Positions 1 to 8,207 of a DNA stretch of 64,000 bases are shown one piece after another (the first letter of the stretch is position 1; every line of letters begins with the position of its first letter). This DNA comes from Akkermansiaceae bacterium (GTDB lineage: Bacteria; Verrucomicrobiota; Verrucomicrobiia; Verrucomicrobiales; Akkermansiaceae). The position numbers and the translations under genes are program-made. The notes beneath the pieces were generated by a model. That model saw nothing but the letters and a program-made list of their open reading frames with translations, was not told the DNA's origin and did not search any database. The stretch is taken from contig JAGYIT010000005.1 in the NCBI GenBank assembly GCA_018402445.1, forward strand, positions 1 to 64,000, read 5' to 3'.

Positions 1-272
1 TTGAGCAGCTCCGCATCGCTCAAACCAGCCTTCGGCATCGGCGGAACCTCAAGCAGGATATGGAAATGATTCGACATCACGCAGTAGGAAAGCACCCGGC
101 AGCCGCTGAAATTCTCCATCATCCGCATGAACATGCGGAACTTCCCCCGTTCCTCATCCCCGAACACGAACCGCCGGTCCACCACGCGAGAGGTGAGGTG
201 GTAAACGGACGGCCTTTCCTCGGAATCCGCCCACGGAGTGAGCCAACGCTTCGTTCCTTTCTTGCCTGACAT
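1..272 (-). CDS. REP-associated tyrosine transposase, N-terminal part (runs off window)
   Basis: Read on the minus strand from an ATG at 272, this frame stays open to the window edge (90 codons). It encodes a start MSGKKGTKRW, then SRVVDRRFVF, and the histidine-hydrophobe-histidine motif in SNHFHILLEVP. HFH is the metal-binding HUH motif of Y1 transposases (IS200/IS605 and RAYT families). The long spacer before HFH and the conserved CVMSNHFH context fit the RAYT branch, which acts on short palindromic REP sequences rather than on its own ends. The catalytic tyrosine lies beyond the window, so completeness is unknown. Several palindromic repeat families occur in this window (24266, 26677, 28926, 37371, 40719), which are possible substrates; that link is inference. 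Confidence 0.8.
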   Translation of the reverse strand, partial: MSGKKGTKRWLTPWADSEERPSVYHLTSRVVDRRFVFGDEERGKFRMFMRMMENFSGCRVLSYCVMSNHFHILLEVPPMPKAGLSDAELL

Positions 273-344
273 GCCCCCACCTTGCCCAACTTTTCCCGGT
301 AGTCAACGGAATTTTGTTATTTTTCCTGGAATTTTACAGGAATT

Positions 345-478
345 AAGCGCACTCTCAACGACATCGCCGGTCAGGATGCCAAAGCCCTGGCCGCCGAGTT
401 GCGCCGGGCAAACAATTTCGGCACGGGCTCAACTGATCTCGCGCCGCGCCAACTCAACGAGCCCACGCAATCCACCCG
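345..478. repeat. 134-bp direct repeat, left copy (truncated 3' end of HTH gene)
   Basis: This stretch matches 5043-5177 almost base for base; I see one substitution near the start, one substitution and one missing base around 426, and then identity until both copies diverge. It carries the last ~30 codons of the helix-turn-helix gene at 4746-5135 plus its immediate downstream sequence, but without the 5' part of that gene, and the missing base shifts the frame. It is therefore a gene fragment, not a gene. Together with the right copy it brackets about 4.56 kb containing the surface-protein and beta-helix genes. Confidence 0.9.
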
Positions 479-481
479 TAA

Positions 482-1699
482 CTAGGGCATGCTCACTTCC
501 ACGCGGAAGAAACAGCGAGAGGGTTGGTCTGGAGTGTAAAGCGGGCCAGTTTGAATAGAACTCTCGTCGAAGATAAAGTTTTGCACTGAGCCGTTGCCGA
601 CGAAAGTCTGACCGATGTGCCAAGAGGATAGGTCACGAGTGGCCCAGACCGTGTAGCTGCGGCCGACAATGGTCGGAATTGGAAGGGTATAAACCGTTCC
701 AACAAAGCTACCGGCCGGTCGGAAGACTGATGCTGCGTCATTGGGGTTGGTTCCGGTGAGATATTCCATGAAGTTGGTGGCACCGTCACCATCTGGGTCA
801 GCATAAGGATCAACATTCTGTCCCGGAAAGTGTTCTTCTAGCCAAGCATCCGGCAGAACGCTTCCTCCGCCTGATTCAAGGGCGAGCACTTCCACCTCGC
901 GTTGCAGCCGTGAAATATTACCTGCTCGGTCTACGACTGCATACTCGACCGTTTGAACACCCACCCGTGTTGGGTCAACCGTTAAAGTCACAACCACTTT
1001 CTGCGTCAAGTCTCCATCGGTTGTGTCAAGTGCACTCACGCCTGGGTCAATGAACTGGGAGCCCTGCTCAATCGTGATGCGATCCTCTCCAATCAGATTC
1101 AATACAGGTGCCGCGAAATCTTGCGCGCCGAATAACACTAAGCTCGTCAATCCTCGATACACGGGATTACCCCAGCGCCCTGCAGCATTTTTAAAGCGAA
1201 CCCCGATTCGGTGGTTACCCCCAGCTAAATCCGCCAAAGACAGAGTCTGGCTGCTGACCAATGCCTCATTCCCGTTTGATGAGATAGGGATGCCTTGACC
1301 GCTACCCTTGCCCGGATCCAGATCCCAAAAGTATTCAGCTGCGATGATCTTACGTCCAGATGCACCCAAAGATCCTTGAATCTCTGAGGTGACTTGAAGT
1401 TCCTCAGACGCAAACAAGAAATCGCTTGCAGGCCCTGCTGCTTTAGCTGTCAGCGTGAAAGCCCCTGCCGAGATCGCGCTGAGAGTGAATCGACTGGAGA
1501 TGTAGAGGTCTGCTGCCATACTCGTTTGAATACGCGATAGGAAATCGGCATTGGATTCATCATTCAAACGGGTGAAGACAAGAGGAAAGCCGCCTGCTTG
1601 AAGCGTGACACTGTTGCCAGAAAACGAGCCCAGTGCCAGCGACCAGCGCGCGGCAACGGGGGGATCCAGATCATCGGTCACGTAGGCTTCTGCTGCCAA
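482..1699 (-). CDS. Surface protein, C-terminal part (DUF5011-like and calcium-repeat-like segments)
   Basis: A 405-residue frame with no signal peptide and no proper start (first usable codon TTG). It has a fifth copy of the AEYF..DPG repeat at about residues 120-190 (AAEYFWDLDPGKGSGQG, then GVRFKNAAGRWGNP), an Ig-like DUF5011-type segment (FIDPGVSALDTTDGD) near 215-270, and an Asp-rich DPYADPDGDGATNFMEYL segment near 300, typical of the type-3-repeat-like stretches in verrucomicrobial exported proteins. Because the same repeat fills the upstream frame at 1671-2981 and the two frames overlap by 29 bases, I read them as one gene split by a one-base shift around 1710-1716: deleting one base there joins them as LVTETTLAAEAYV. 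Function is probably cell-surface adhesion or binding, inferred from architecture only. Confidence 0.65.
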   Translation of the reverse strand: MAAEAYVTDDLDPPVAARWSLALGSFSGNSVTLQAGGFPLVFTRLNDESNADFLSRIQTSMAADLYISSRFTLSAISAGAFTLTAKAAGPASDFLFASEELQVTSEIQGSLGASGRKIIAAEYFWDLDPGKGSGQGIPISSNGNEALVSSQTLSLADLAGGNHRIGVRFKNAAGRWGNPVYRGLTSLVLFGAQDFAAPVLNLIGEDRITIEQGSQFIDPGVSALDTTDGDLTQKVVVTLTVDPTRVGVQTVEYAVVDRAGNISRLQREVEVLALESGGGSVLPDAWLEEHFPGQNVDPYADPDGDGATNFMEYLTGTNPNDAASVFRPAGSFVGTVYTLPIPTIVGRSYTVWATRDLSSWHIGQTFVGNGSVQNFIFDESSIQTGPLYTPDQPSRCFFRVEVSMP

Positions 1700-2981
1700 A
1701 GTGGTCTCTGTGCACTAAGCCAGCTGATTGGACTGTAAAACGCCGTAGAGCCGGATTGCTCCAACGAGCTTGTCCGTCTTGGATGCGAATTCCAACTGTG
1801 TAGGTTCCTGGTTCCCTGCCGGCTAGACTCAGCGAAACCTCTTCAAAGCTGGTTGCAAGCGAAAGAGTTTCTTGAAGGGGTAATGAAATACCATTTCCCG
1901 TTCCGGGATCACTGCCGATGAAATATTCGGCCGCTGCTGCCGCCTCGAAATTCCCGATCCCAGAATTGGATGGATCGCTCATGCCTTGATTCGCGTTGCC
2001 GTCTCGATTCACCCCTCCAGCGAGTTCGTAGTCCCCCGCTTGAATGGTGAAGCGGCGGATAGATGGGTTGCTCCAGCGTCCTTGATCGTCCTTCACGCGG
2101 ACTCCCACGCTGTAGGTTCCGGGCGCGAGGCCCGTTAGGCTGAGAGAGGCCTGCTCGAAGCCAGCTGCGAGCGATTCCTGATTGGCCAGCACCAGTGCGG
2201 TGCCTTGTCCTTCGCCGGGATCGGTGCCGACGAAATATTCAGCATTTGCTCCGCCTGCGAAAGGTCCGATTCCGCTGCTGCCACTGCCATCCATGCCCTG
2301 CATCGCATCGTCCTCGCGATCCAGTCCACCGGCGAGCTGGAAGTCACCGTCGCTCAGGGTGAAGCGGCGGATAGATGGGTTGCTCCAGCGTCCTTGATCG
2401 TCCTTCACCCGGACTCCCACGCTGTAGGTTCCGGGCGTGAGGCCCGTTAGGCTGAGAGAGGCCTGCTCGAAGCCGGTTGCGAGCGATTCCTGATTGGCCA
2501 GCACCAGGACGGTGCCTTGCCCTTCGCCGGGATCGGTGCCGACGAAATATTCAGCATTTGCTCCGCCTGCGAAAGGTCCGATTCCGCCGCTGCCATCCAT
2601 GCCCTGCATCGCATTGTCCTCGCGATCCAGTCCATCGGCGAGTTGGAAGTCACCGTCTCCTAGGGTAAAGCGGCGGATAGATGGGTTGCTCCAGCGCCCT
2701 TGATCGTCCTTCACCCGGACTCCCACGCTGTAGGTTCCGGGCGTGAGGCCCGTTAGGCTGAGAGAGGCCTGCTCGAAGCCGGTTGCGAGCGATTCCTGAT
2801 TGGCCAGCACCAGTGCGGTGCCTTGTCCTTCGCCGGGATCGGTGCCGATGAAATATTCAGCAGCCACGATCGGCGCAGCCTTTGCCCCCAAAGTGGCGCA
2901 CACAAGGACCACCCCAAGCAGGCCTCGTCGGAGCCGCAGGCAAAAAAGCTTAAGCCCGAAGATGACGGCGGAGGAAATCAC
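1671..2981 (-). CDS. Secreted tandem-repeat surface protein, N-terminal part
   Basis: The best start is a GTG at 2981 that overlaps the stop of the upstream beta-helix gene as GTGA, suggesting translational coupling. No ATG lies before the repeats. After the start comes a hydrophobic export signal (LLGVVLVCATLGAKA), then four copies of a ~103-residue unit beginning AEYF(I/V)GTDPGEGQG and ending with RWSNPSIRRFT. Units 1-3 are nearly identical at the DNA level and unit 4 is diverged. The frame ends shortly after unit 4 and the neighbouring frame (482-1699) continues with unit 5, so this is probably the front of one ~840-residue protein broken by a single-base shift. The repeat resembles beta-sandwich modules of exported proteins; binding partner and role are unknown. 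Confidence 0.65.
   Translation of the reverse strand: MISSAVIFGLKLFCLRLRRGLLGVVLVCATLGAKAAPIVAAEYFIGTDPGEGQGTALVLANQESLATGFEQASLSLTGLTPGTYSVGVRVKDDQGRWSNPSIRRFTLGDGDFQLADGLDREDNAMQGMDGSGGIGPFAGGANAEYFVGTDPGEGQGTVLVLANQESLATGFEQASLSLTGLTPGTYSVGVRVKDDQGRWSNPSIRRFTLSDGDFQLAGGLDREDDAMQGMDGSGSSGIGPFAGGANAEYFVGTDPGEGQGTALVLANQESLAAGFEQASLSLTGLAPGTYSVGVRVKDDQGRWSNPSIRRFTIQAGDYELAGGVNRDGNANQGMSDPSNSGIGNFEAAAAAEYFIGSDPGTGNGISLPLQETLSLATSFEEVSLSLAGREPGTYTVGIRIQDGQARWSNPALRRFTVQSAGLVHRDHFGSRSLRDR
1931..2861. repeat. Tandem repeats of about 306-312 bp inside the surface-protein gene
   Basis: Three consecutive units begin (minus strand) at 2861, 2555 and 2243, and a diverged fourth begins at 1931. Unit lengths are 306, 312 and 312 bases, all multiples of three. 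Long runs are identical between units 1-3, including the segments encoding VRVKDDQGRWSNPS and the GLDREDNAMQGMDG-type linker. Such identity points to recent duplication or gene conversion and predicts copy-number variation between strains. Confidence 0.9.
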
Positions 2982-4354
2982 GGCGCGCTTACGGCTTGTC
3001 CTTCGCTGAGGATCACTTCGGTGTCCACGCCTTCGAGAACCATGTCTGGCGACAGGTCGAAGGAGATCACCACCGGGTTTTCGGTGGTCCAGCCATCGGG
3101 ATCGATCCACGGGCCACCCGAAGGTCCGATGGTGTTGCGGGTGCCGTCACGGTTGTTGTAGCGGGGATCGGTCGTGCCGGCGTTGATCAATGGTGAGGTT
3201 GGTTGAAGCGTTGGGGCTTCGTTCTCTACAAAGAGCGGATCGGTGTATAGAGTCCCTTCGGCGATGACGCCATTTGCCTCTCTGTGGTCTGGCCATGGCG
3301 ATGCCCAGTATAGGTTGTTGTGGGCTAAGACCCCGAATGGGGCAGAGATTCCATATCTTGCACCGACGACAATGTTGTTGATGATGGTGGCTTGGGTGAA
3401 GTCTCGGACGTAGATGCCTACTCCCCAGACACCTCCATCGCCTCCGAGGTGTTGCATCTGAAAATAATTATTCGCAATTTGCGCGACGTTGCCTCCACCA
3501 CGTAGATCAATGCCGTTTTCATCGCCCTGCCCGTCCCATCTACGATAGTATGAGTTCCAATTAGAAGCATACCCAACCCTCAAAACTTGATTATTCGCAA
3601 CCACAATCCTCGAATTACTCACATTACAATAAACCCCATTGAACTCACCACCCTGCCGGTCGATCTTATTCCCGATCAATACAAGGTTGCCTTCGTTCTG
3701 GTCGGTGAAATTAAAGCTTCGTGTTTCCGAATAGCCGAACCAATTCTTCTTCGAGCGCCAGTTGCAGTCACCACTGACGATCGTTCTGAAGGCCACGGTT
3801 TTCAGCGCGGCGCTCTGGGTGTCAAAATTTCCACCAACCGTGACTGAAGCCACATTCAATGTGCCAGCTGTGTGATTGATGCCTCCGGTGATGCTGGTTT
3901 TGGCTACCTCAGTAGAATCACCCGATGAAGTCAGGTTGGAAATCTGGCTATCGGTAATCTTAAAAGCCGTGGTGCCATTTGAAGATACACCCGAAGCTGC
4001 CCGTGCGTCCAAATTACTTATGACCAAGCCCGTGGTATTTGTCACCGTGATTCCCCGACCTGCCGAGCCGACAGTGAAACCGTCGAAGGGCGGACAATCA
4101 CTGACACCGGAAAAGGTGACATTGCCGGTCAGCGTCACCTCTTGACCACTCACTTCCACCAGTCGGATTGCCTTATCGATGGTGATGTCCTCGTTGTAAG
4201 TGCCGCCGAAGATCGCGACGATGTCTCCATCGACAGCGATATCGATTTTCGCCTGGATGGAGGCACCCGGTAGGACGGCGTGTGTGACGGCTTGCGCGGA
4301 GATCGCCGAGGCGATCAGGGAGACGATGGGAATCAAACAGGCAGGTGATTTCAT
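2978..4354 (-). CDS. Secreted right-handed beta-helix (pectate-lyase-like) protein
   Basis: A 458-residue protein with a clear signal peptide (MKSPACLIPIVSLIASAISA, cleavage after SAQA). The opening GASIQAKIDIAVDGDIVAI and GGTYNEDITIDKAIRL is the standard entry to parallel beta-helix proteins, with the helix continuing through short repeated strands rich in N, V and I (VISNLDARAASGVSS, IANNYFQMQHLGG, ATIINNIVVGARYGI). The C-terminal part NRDGTRNTIGPSGGPW is common in such proteins where a helix cap meets the tail. No catalytic residues can be assigned, so lyase, hydrolase or adhesin remain open. The gene overlaps the downstream surface-protein gene by four bases, so the two are probably made together. 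Confidence 0.8.
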   Translation of the reverse strand: MKSPACLIPIVSLIASAISAQAVTHAVLPGASIQAKIDIAVDGDIVAIFGGTYNEDITIDKAIRLVEVSGQEVTLTGNVTFSGVSDCPPFDGFTVGSAGRGITVTNTTGLVISNLDARAASGVSSNGTTAFKITDSQISNLTSSGDSTEVAKTSITGGINHTAGTLNVASVTVGGNFDTQSAALKTVAFRTIVSGDCNWRSKKNWFGYSETRSFNFTDQNEGNLVLIGNKIDRQGGEFNGVYCNVSNSRIVVANNQVLRVGYASNWNSYYRRWDGQGDENGIDLRGGGNVAQIANNYFQMQHLGGDGGVWGVGIYVRDFTQATIINNIVVGARYGISAPFGVLAHNNLYWASPWPDHREANGVIAEGTLYTDPLFVENEAPTLQPTSPLINAGTTDPRYNNRDGTRNTIGPSGGPWIDPDGWTTENPVVISFDLSPDMVLEGVDTEVILSEGQAVSAP

Positions 4355-4384
4355 GTGGGTATGGTGGTGAGGATTTTGAGCTGG

Positions 4385-4633
4385 TTACTGTGCGTCACAG
4401 CCAAAGGGTGGCTGGCTGTTTCCGGAATTTGCTTTTCGGGCGAAGGTCGCTGTAAAAGCCAATGGTCGCATCGGAGTTCCGGGAATTGGCGAAATGGGGG
4501 ATGGCTTGGCCTTGGCGGCCAGGTAGAACTTGACCGCCTCCCTGGGCGTGATGCCGAGGATGTCGGCCACCTGAAAAATTTTCACCAGAGCGACGCTGCT
4601 CAGGTCCGTGTATTCGAGGGCGATACTGCTCAT
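4385..4633 (-). CDS. Small hypothetical protein, divergent from the HTH gene
   Basis: An 82-residue frame from ATG at 4633 (an upstream TTG at 4672 would add 13 residues). The first half, MSSIALEYTDLSSVALVKIF followed by QVADILGITPREAVKFYLAA, looks like a compact helical protein with a possible DNA-binding turn (VADILGITPREA). The second half is proline-rich and may be non-conserved. It is transcribed away from the HTH gene at 4746, with operator-like repeats in the ~110 bases between. I do not recognise a family; a spurious frame is possible. Confidence 0.35.
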   Translation of the reverse strand: MSSIALEYTDLSSVALVKIFQVADILGITPREAVKFYLAAKAKPSPISPIPGTPMRPLAFTATFARKANSGNSQPPFGCDAQ

Positions 4634-4666
4634 ATCGTAGAATGGTTTCTGCGTGATGAGTATTTT

Positions 4667-4704
4667 AGTCAACTAAGTGTTTAGGTAAGTCAACTAATAA
4701 GTTG
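4667..4704. promoter_or_regulatory. Operator-like repeats in a divergent intergenic region
   Basis: AGTCAACTAA occurs twice in direct orientation at 4667-4676 and 4688-4697, 21 bases apart (two helical turns), and the second copy is part of a CAACT-AATA-AGTTG palindrome at 4691-4704. The region is AT-rich compared with its surroundings and lies between a minus-strand small gene and the plus-strand HTH gene. This arrangement is typical of autoregulator binding sites. The binding protein is not shown by the sequence; the HTH protein next door is the obvious candidate. Confidence 0.45.
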
Positions 4705-4745
4705 ATTTTTTGTTTACTTTTTTCAATCGAGTCATAATTTTCCGC

Positions 4746-5135
4746 ATGAGCATCGACCGAAATACCGTTAATCGCTGGCTCGACCGCCAGCGCCGGAGCC
4801 AAAAATGGCTTGCGGAGCAATGCTCGGTTACCGAGCAGGCCGTCTCGAATTGGCTCCGCGAAAAAAAACCGCGGCCCATTTCCGCCACCGCCCAAATCAT
4901 CATCCGCACACTCATGGAGGAGGACGCGGCCGCCAGCCAAGCCCGCCCATCCCATCACCTCGTCCTCGAATTCGCCGACGATCAATTCGAAGCCATCGAG
5001 CAGGCCGCGCTGAAAAATAACGAGACCGCCCGCCAATGGGCCAAGCGTACTCTCAACGACATCGCCGGTCAGGATGCCAAAGCCCTGGCCGCCGAGTTGC
5101 GCCGGGCAAACAATTTCGGCACGAGTCTCAACTGA
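4746..5135 (+). CDS. Small helix-turn-helix protein
   Basis: A 129-residue protein from ATG 4746; a TTG-type start 36 bases earlier is possible but adds an AT-rich MFTFF stretch that looks non-coding. Residues ~3-45 (NTVNRWLDRQRRSQKWLAEQ then CSVTEQAVSNWLREKK) form a Cro/CI-type helix-turn-helix. The rest contains LVLEFADDQFEAIEQAA and a helical tail (ETARQWAKRTLNDIAGQD). Likely a transcriptional regulator of itself and of the divergent gene. Its last ~90 bases are duplicated at 345-478. Confidence 0.6.
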   Translation: MSIDRNTVNRWLDRQRRSQKWLAEQCSVTEQAVSNWLREKKPRPISATAQIIIRTLMEEDAAASQARPSHHLVLEFADDQFEAIEQAALKNNETARQWAKRTLNDIAGQDAKALAAELRRANNFGTSLN

Positions 5136-5177
5136 TCTCGCGCCGCGCCAACTCAACGAGCCCACGCAATCCACCCG
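5043..5177. repeat. 135-bp direct repeat, right copy
   Basis: Right partner of the repeat at 345-478. Here it is part of the intact HTH gene (from codon ~100 to the stop) plus about 40 bases of downstream DNA. The two copies are in the same orientation, 4.7 kb apart, as left by an integration, an excision event or an unequal tandem duplication. Confidence 0.9.
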
Positions 5178-5478
5178 CGCCTTTTCCTCCTCCGGAACTC
5201 CGCGATGAATAACGCCACAAATTTCCACAAGCAAAACTGCCAAGCATACGATCAGCTCTCAGATGTTTTTTTGAATCAATCACAAGTTTCCATGTGAAAT
5301 TGCAAAGCCACCATTTTCCTCTCAATTTTCCAGGAAAATAAAAGGCATCCTCCCCACCGAACACGGCACCGACGGAGCCTTCGTAGCCATGTTACATCTG
5401 GCAGGGCATTGAACCCACCAATCCTTGGCACCTCGCGCCCTTGACAGCCCCGCAGTGCTAGTGCATTGCCCTCGCGTC
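5136..5478. other. Intergenic stretch, no gene seen
   Basis: About 340 bases between the HTH gene and pgk. The first 40 bases belong to the direct repeat. Beyond that I see AT-rich sequence with scattered stop codons, no tRNA-like or terminator-like structure, and no convincing promoter; pgk has only a short GC-rich leader. Confidence 0.6.
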
Positions 5479-6674
5479 ATGCCGAAGCTTTCCATCCGCC
5501 ACCTCGACGTTTCCTCGCAGGAAGTCCTCATGCGCGTCGATTTCAACGTCCCGCTCAAGGACGGCCAGATCACCGACGACACCCGCATCCAGGCGGCGGT
5601 TCCGTCGATCAAGCACCTGCTCGAAGGCGGCGCGAAGCTCGTGCTCTGCTCACACATGGGTCGCCCGGACGGCAAGGCGGATCCGAAATACTCTCTCGCC
5701 CCCGCCGCGAAACGCCTCTCCGAAATCCTCGGACAGGATGTGGCGCTGGCTCCCGATTGCGTCGGTGATGTGGCTGCGGAAATGCGTGCTGCCCTGCAAC
5801 CCGGTCAGGTTCTGCTTCTGGAAAACACACGCTACCATGCGGAGGAGGAGGCAAACGATCCCGCTTTCGCGAAGAAACTTGCGGGATCCGCCCAAATTTT
5901 TGTCAACGACGCCTTCGGCACCGCCCACCGCGCCCATGCCTCCACGGAGGGCGTCACGAAATTCATTCCCGTCGCGGCGATGGGCTTCCTGATCGAGAGC
6001 GAGCTTGAATACCTTGAGGTGAAACTCGAGAACCCGGAGCGCCCTTTCCTCGTGATCATGGGCGGCTCCAAGGTTTCCGACAAGATCCAGGTCATCACCG
6101 CTCTCATGGAAAAGGCCGACGCCTTCCTGATCGGCGGCGCGATGGCGAACACCTTCCGCAAGGCCCAGGGTTACGAGACCGGCGACTCCCGCGTGGAGGC
6201 CGACAAGCTCGACCTCGCGCTGAGCATCCTCGCCAAGGCGAAGGAAAGGGCGTGGAGTTCCTGCTTCCCGCCGACACCCGCGTCACCCAAGAATTCAAGG
6301 AAGGCGCGGAAACGAAGCTCTCCGGCATCTACGGCCAGGGCGGCGGCGTAGAGAAAGGCTGGGAAGGCATCGACATCGGTGATGTGGCCATCCAGGAATT
6401 CATCGCGGAGATCGCGAAAGCGAAAACCATCATCTGGAACGGCCCGGTGGGCGTATTCGAGATCGACGCCTTCGCCCACGGCACCAAGGCCATCGCCCAG
6501 GCCATGGCGGCTACCGACGCGGTCACCATCGTAGGTGGCGGCGACTCCGTGACCGCCGTCAACAAGTTCGGCCTCGACGATCATATGACTTTCATTTCCA
6601 CGGGCGGCGGCGCGTCGCTCGAACTCCTAGAAGGCAAGACCCTCCCCGGTGTCGCCGCCCTCAGCGAAGCCTGA
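5479..6674 (+). CDS. pgk: Phosphoglycerate kinase (frameshifted in this sequence)
   Basis: Converts 1,3-bisphosphoglycerate plus ADP to 3-phosphoglycerate plus ATP in glycolysis. From ATG 5479 the frame shows the family signature [55 protein letters not shown] and [10 protein letters not shown]. At about 6244-6250 the reading frame breaks: AKAKE is followed by nonsense, while the next frame continues [25 protein letters not shown] and [10 protein letters not shown] to the stop at 6674. Adding one base to the AAAGGG run restores a full-length protein of about 398 residues. A real frameshift in this essential gene is unlikely; a sequencing or assembly deletion is the simpler reading. Next gene is tpiA, 33 bases downstream, so the two are probably one operon. 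Confidence 0.93.
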
Positions 6675-6707
6675 TCCCATTTCCCCAACCCCAACCCAAC
6701 AGCCACC

Positions 6708-7496
6708 ATGTCCCGCAAGCCGATCTTCGCCGCCAACTGGAAAATGAACAAGGGAGCCTCGGAGACCGAGGACTTCGTGAAATCCTTCCTCTCCAAAACG
6801 CAGGGCCTCAACCTCCCCGCCGACATCGTCATCGCGCCGCCTTTCGTTTCCCTGCCGAAGCTCGCCGACCTTCTCCACCACTCGAACCCCGGCAAGAACG
6901 CCCACGCGATCCAGATCGCCGCGCAAAACTGCTCGGAATACGACTCGGGAGCCTACACCGGCGAGGTCAGCGTGCTCATGCTCCGTGAGTTTTTCGTCCA
7001 CTACGTGATCCTCGGCCACAGCGAGCGCCGCGCGATCTACGGGGAAACGGACGCCACCATCAACGCGAAGATCCGCAAGGCGCGCGAGGCGAATCTCAAG
7101 CCCATCTTCTGCATCGGCGAGACCCTCGCCGAGCGCGAAGGCGGCATGCTGGAGACCGTCCTCCGCACCCAGGTGACGGACGGACTCAAGGACGTTTCCG
7201 AGAAGGATCTCTCCGACACCGTGATCGCCTACGAACCCGTCTGGGCGATCGGCACCGGCGTCACCGCCACCTCCGAACAAGCGCAGGAAGCGCACGCCTT
7301 CGTCCGCTCCCTCATCGCCGATCTCTACGGCTCCGAACCCGCCGCCAAGATCCGCATCCAATACGGCGGCTCGGTGAAACCGAACAACGCGGCCGAACTC
7401 ATGGCCTGCCCGGACATCGATGGCGCCCTCATCGGCGGCGCGGCGCTCGATCCGCAGTCTTTCCTAGAAATTATCCGCAACGGCACGGGGGAGTAA
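6708..7496 (+). CDS. tpiA: Triosephosphate isomerase
   Basis: Interconverts dihydroxyacetone phosphate and glyceraldehyde 3-phosphate. 262 residues, the usual length. Visible family motifs: FAANWKMNKG at the N-terminus with the substrate lysine, the catalytic histidine in GHSERRAIYGE, the catalytic glutamate and lid in AYEPVWAIGTG, and the phosphate-binding YGGSVKPNN and GALIGGAAL near the C-terminus. It follows pgk by 33 bases, the common glycolytic pairing. Confidence 0.97.
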   Translation: MSRKPIFAANWKMNKGASETEDFVKSFLSKTQGLNLPADIVIAPPFVSLPKLADLLHHSNPGKNAHAIQIAAQNCSEYDSGAYTGEVSVLMLREFFVHYVILGHSERRAIYGETDATINAKIRKAREANLKPIFCIGETLAEREGGMLETVLRTQVTDGLKDVSEKDLSDTVIAYEPVWAIGTGVTATSEQAQEAHAFVRSLIADLYGSEPAAKIRIQYGGSVKPNNAAELMACPDIDGALIGGAALDPQSFLEIIRNGTGE

Positions 7497-7541
7497 AACA
7501 TCCCCCTTGCGCGGCGACGATCCGGGAGGATTATTAAGGTC

Positions 7542-8099
7542 ATGAAATTCCTAGCCCTTCTCCTCCTCGCACCGCTCTGTTCCTGCGCAATCGAGGAACC
7601 CGCCTTCGAATCCCTTCGCAAGGAGGGGAACTTCGAAGTCCGCAAATACGCTGCCATCCCCGTCGTCTCCGCGCCGATGGAGGACATGGGGAAACGCGAC
7701 GAATCGTTCCGCACCCTGTTCCGCTACATCAGCGGCGCGAACGCGGACAAGACGAAGATCGCGATGACCTCGCCCGTGTTCATGGAAAACGGGGCCGCGG
7801 AGGATAAGCCCGGCCGGATGAGCTTCATGATCCCCGCCAAGGTTTCCGAAAAAGGCGCGCCCGCTCCCACCGCCGAGGAAGTCGCCGTCTCGGAGATCAG
7901 CGGAGGCACCTTCGCCGTGCTCCGTTTCAAAGGCTGGAAGGACGAGGTAAAGCGCGAACAGGCGAAGGATGATCTCACAAAACTCCTCTCCGAGACCACG
8001 CTCAAGCCCGTCGGCAAACCTTTCTTTGCGTTCTACGATCCTCCCTGGACACCCGAACCGCTGCGCCGCAACGAGGTCTGGCAACGCATCAAACCCTGA
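7542..8099 (+). CDS. SOUL heme-binding family lipoprotein
   Basis: 185 residues. A hydrophobic start MKFLALLLLAPLCSCAIEEP has a plausible lipobox ending at the second Cys, so the protein is probably anchored to a membrane facing the periplasm. The body matches the SOUL/HBP family: FEVRKYAAIPVVS, FRTLFRYISGAN, KIAMTSPVFM, RMSFMIPAK, and the ending PFFAFYDPPWTPEPLRRNEV. Family members bind heme or related tetrapyrroles loosely; the role in bacteria is not settled. It sits 45 bases after tpiA and converges with the phosphatase gene at 8208. Confidence 0.88.
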   Translation: MKFLALLLLAPLCSCAIEEPAFESLRKEGNFEVRKYAAIPVVSAPMEDMGKRDESFRTLFRYISGANADKTKIAMTSPVFMENGAAEDKPGRMSFMIPAKVSEKGAPAPTAEEVAVSEISGGTFAVLRFKGWKDEVKREQAKDDLTKLLSETTLKPVGKPFFAFYDPPWTPEPLRRNEVWQRIKP

Positions 8100-8207
8100 T
8101 GTGTTTGACATCCGCTCCACCGGGTTCCCGATGGGTTTGGTCACGACTCATTGCCTAGCCTTACGCTCTCCTCCATGGCTTCTTGATCTTTCCCGAACGG
8201 ATGCCTC

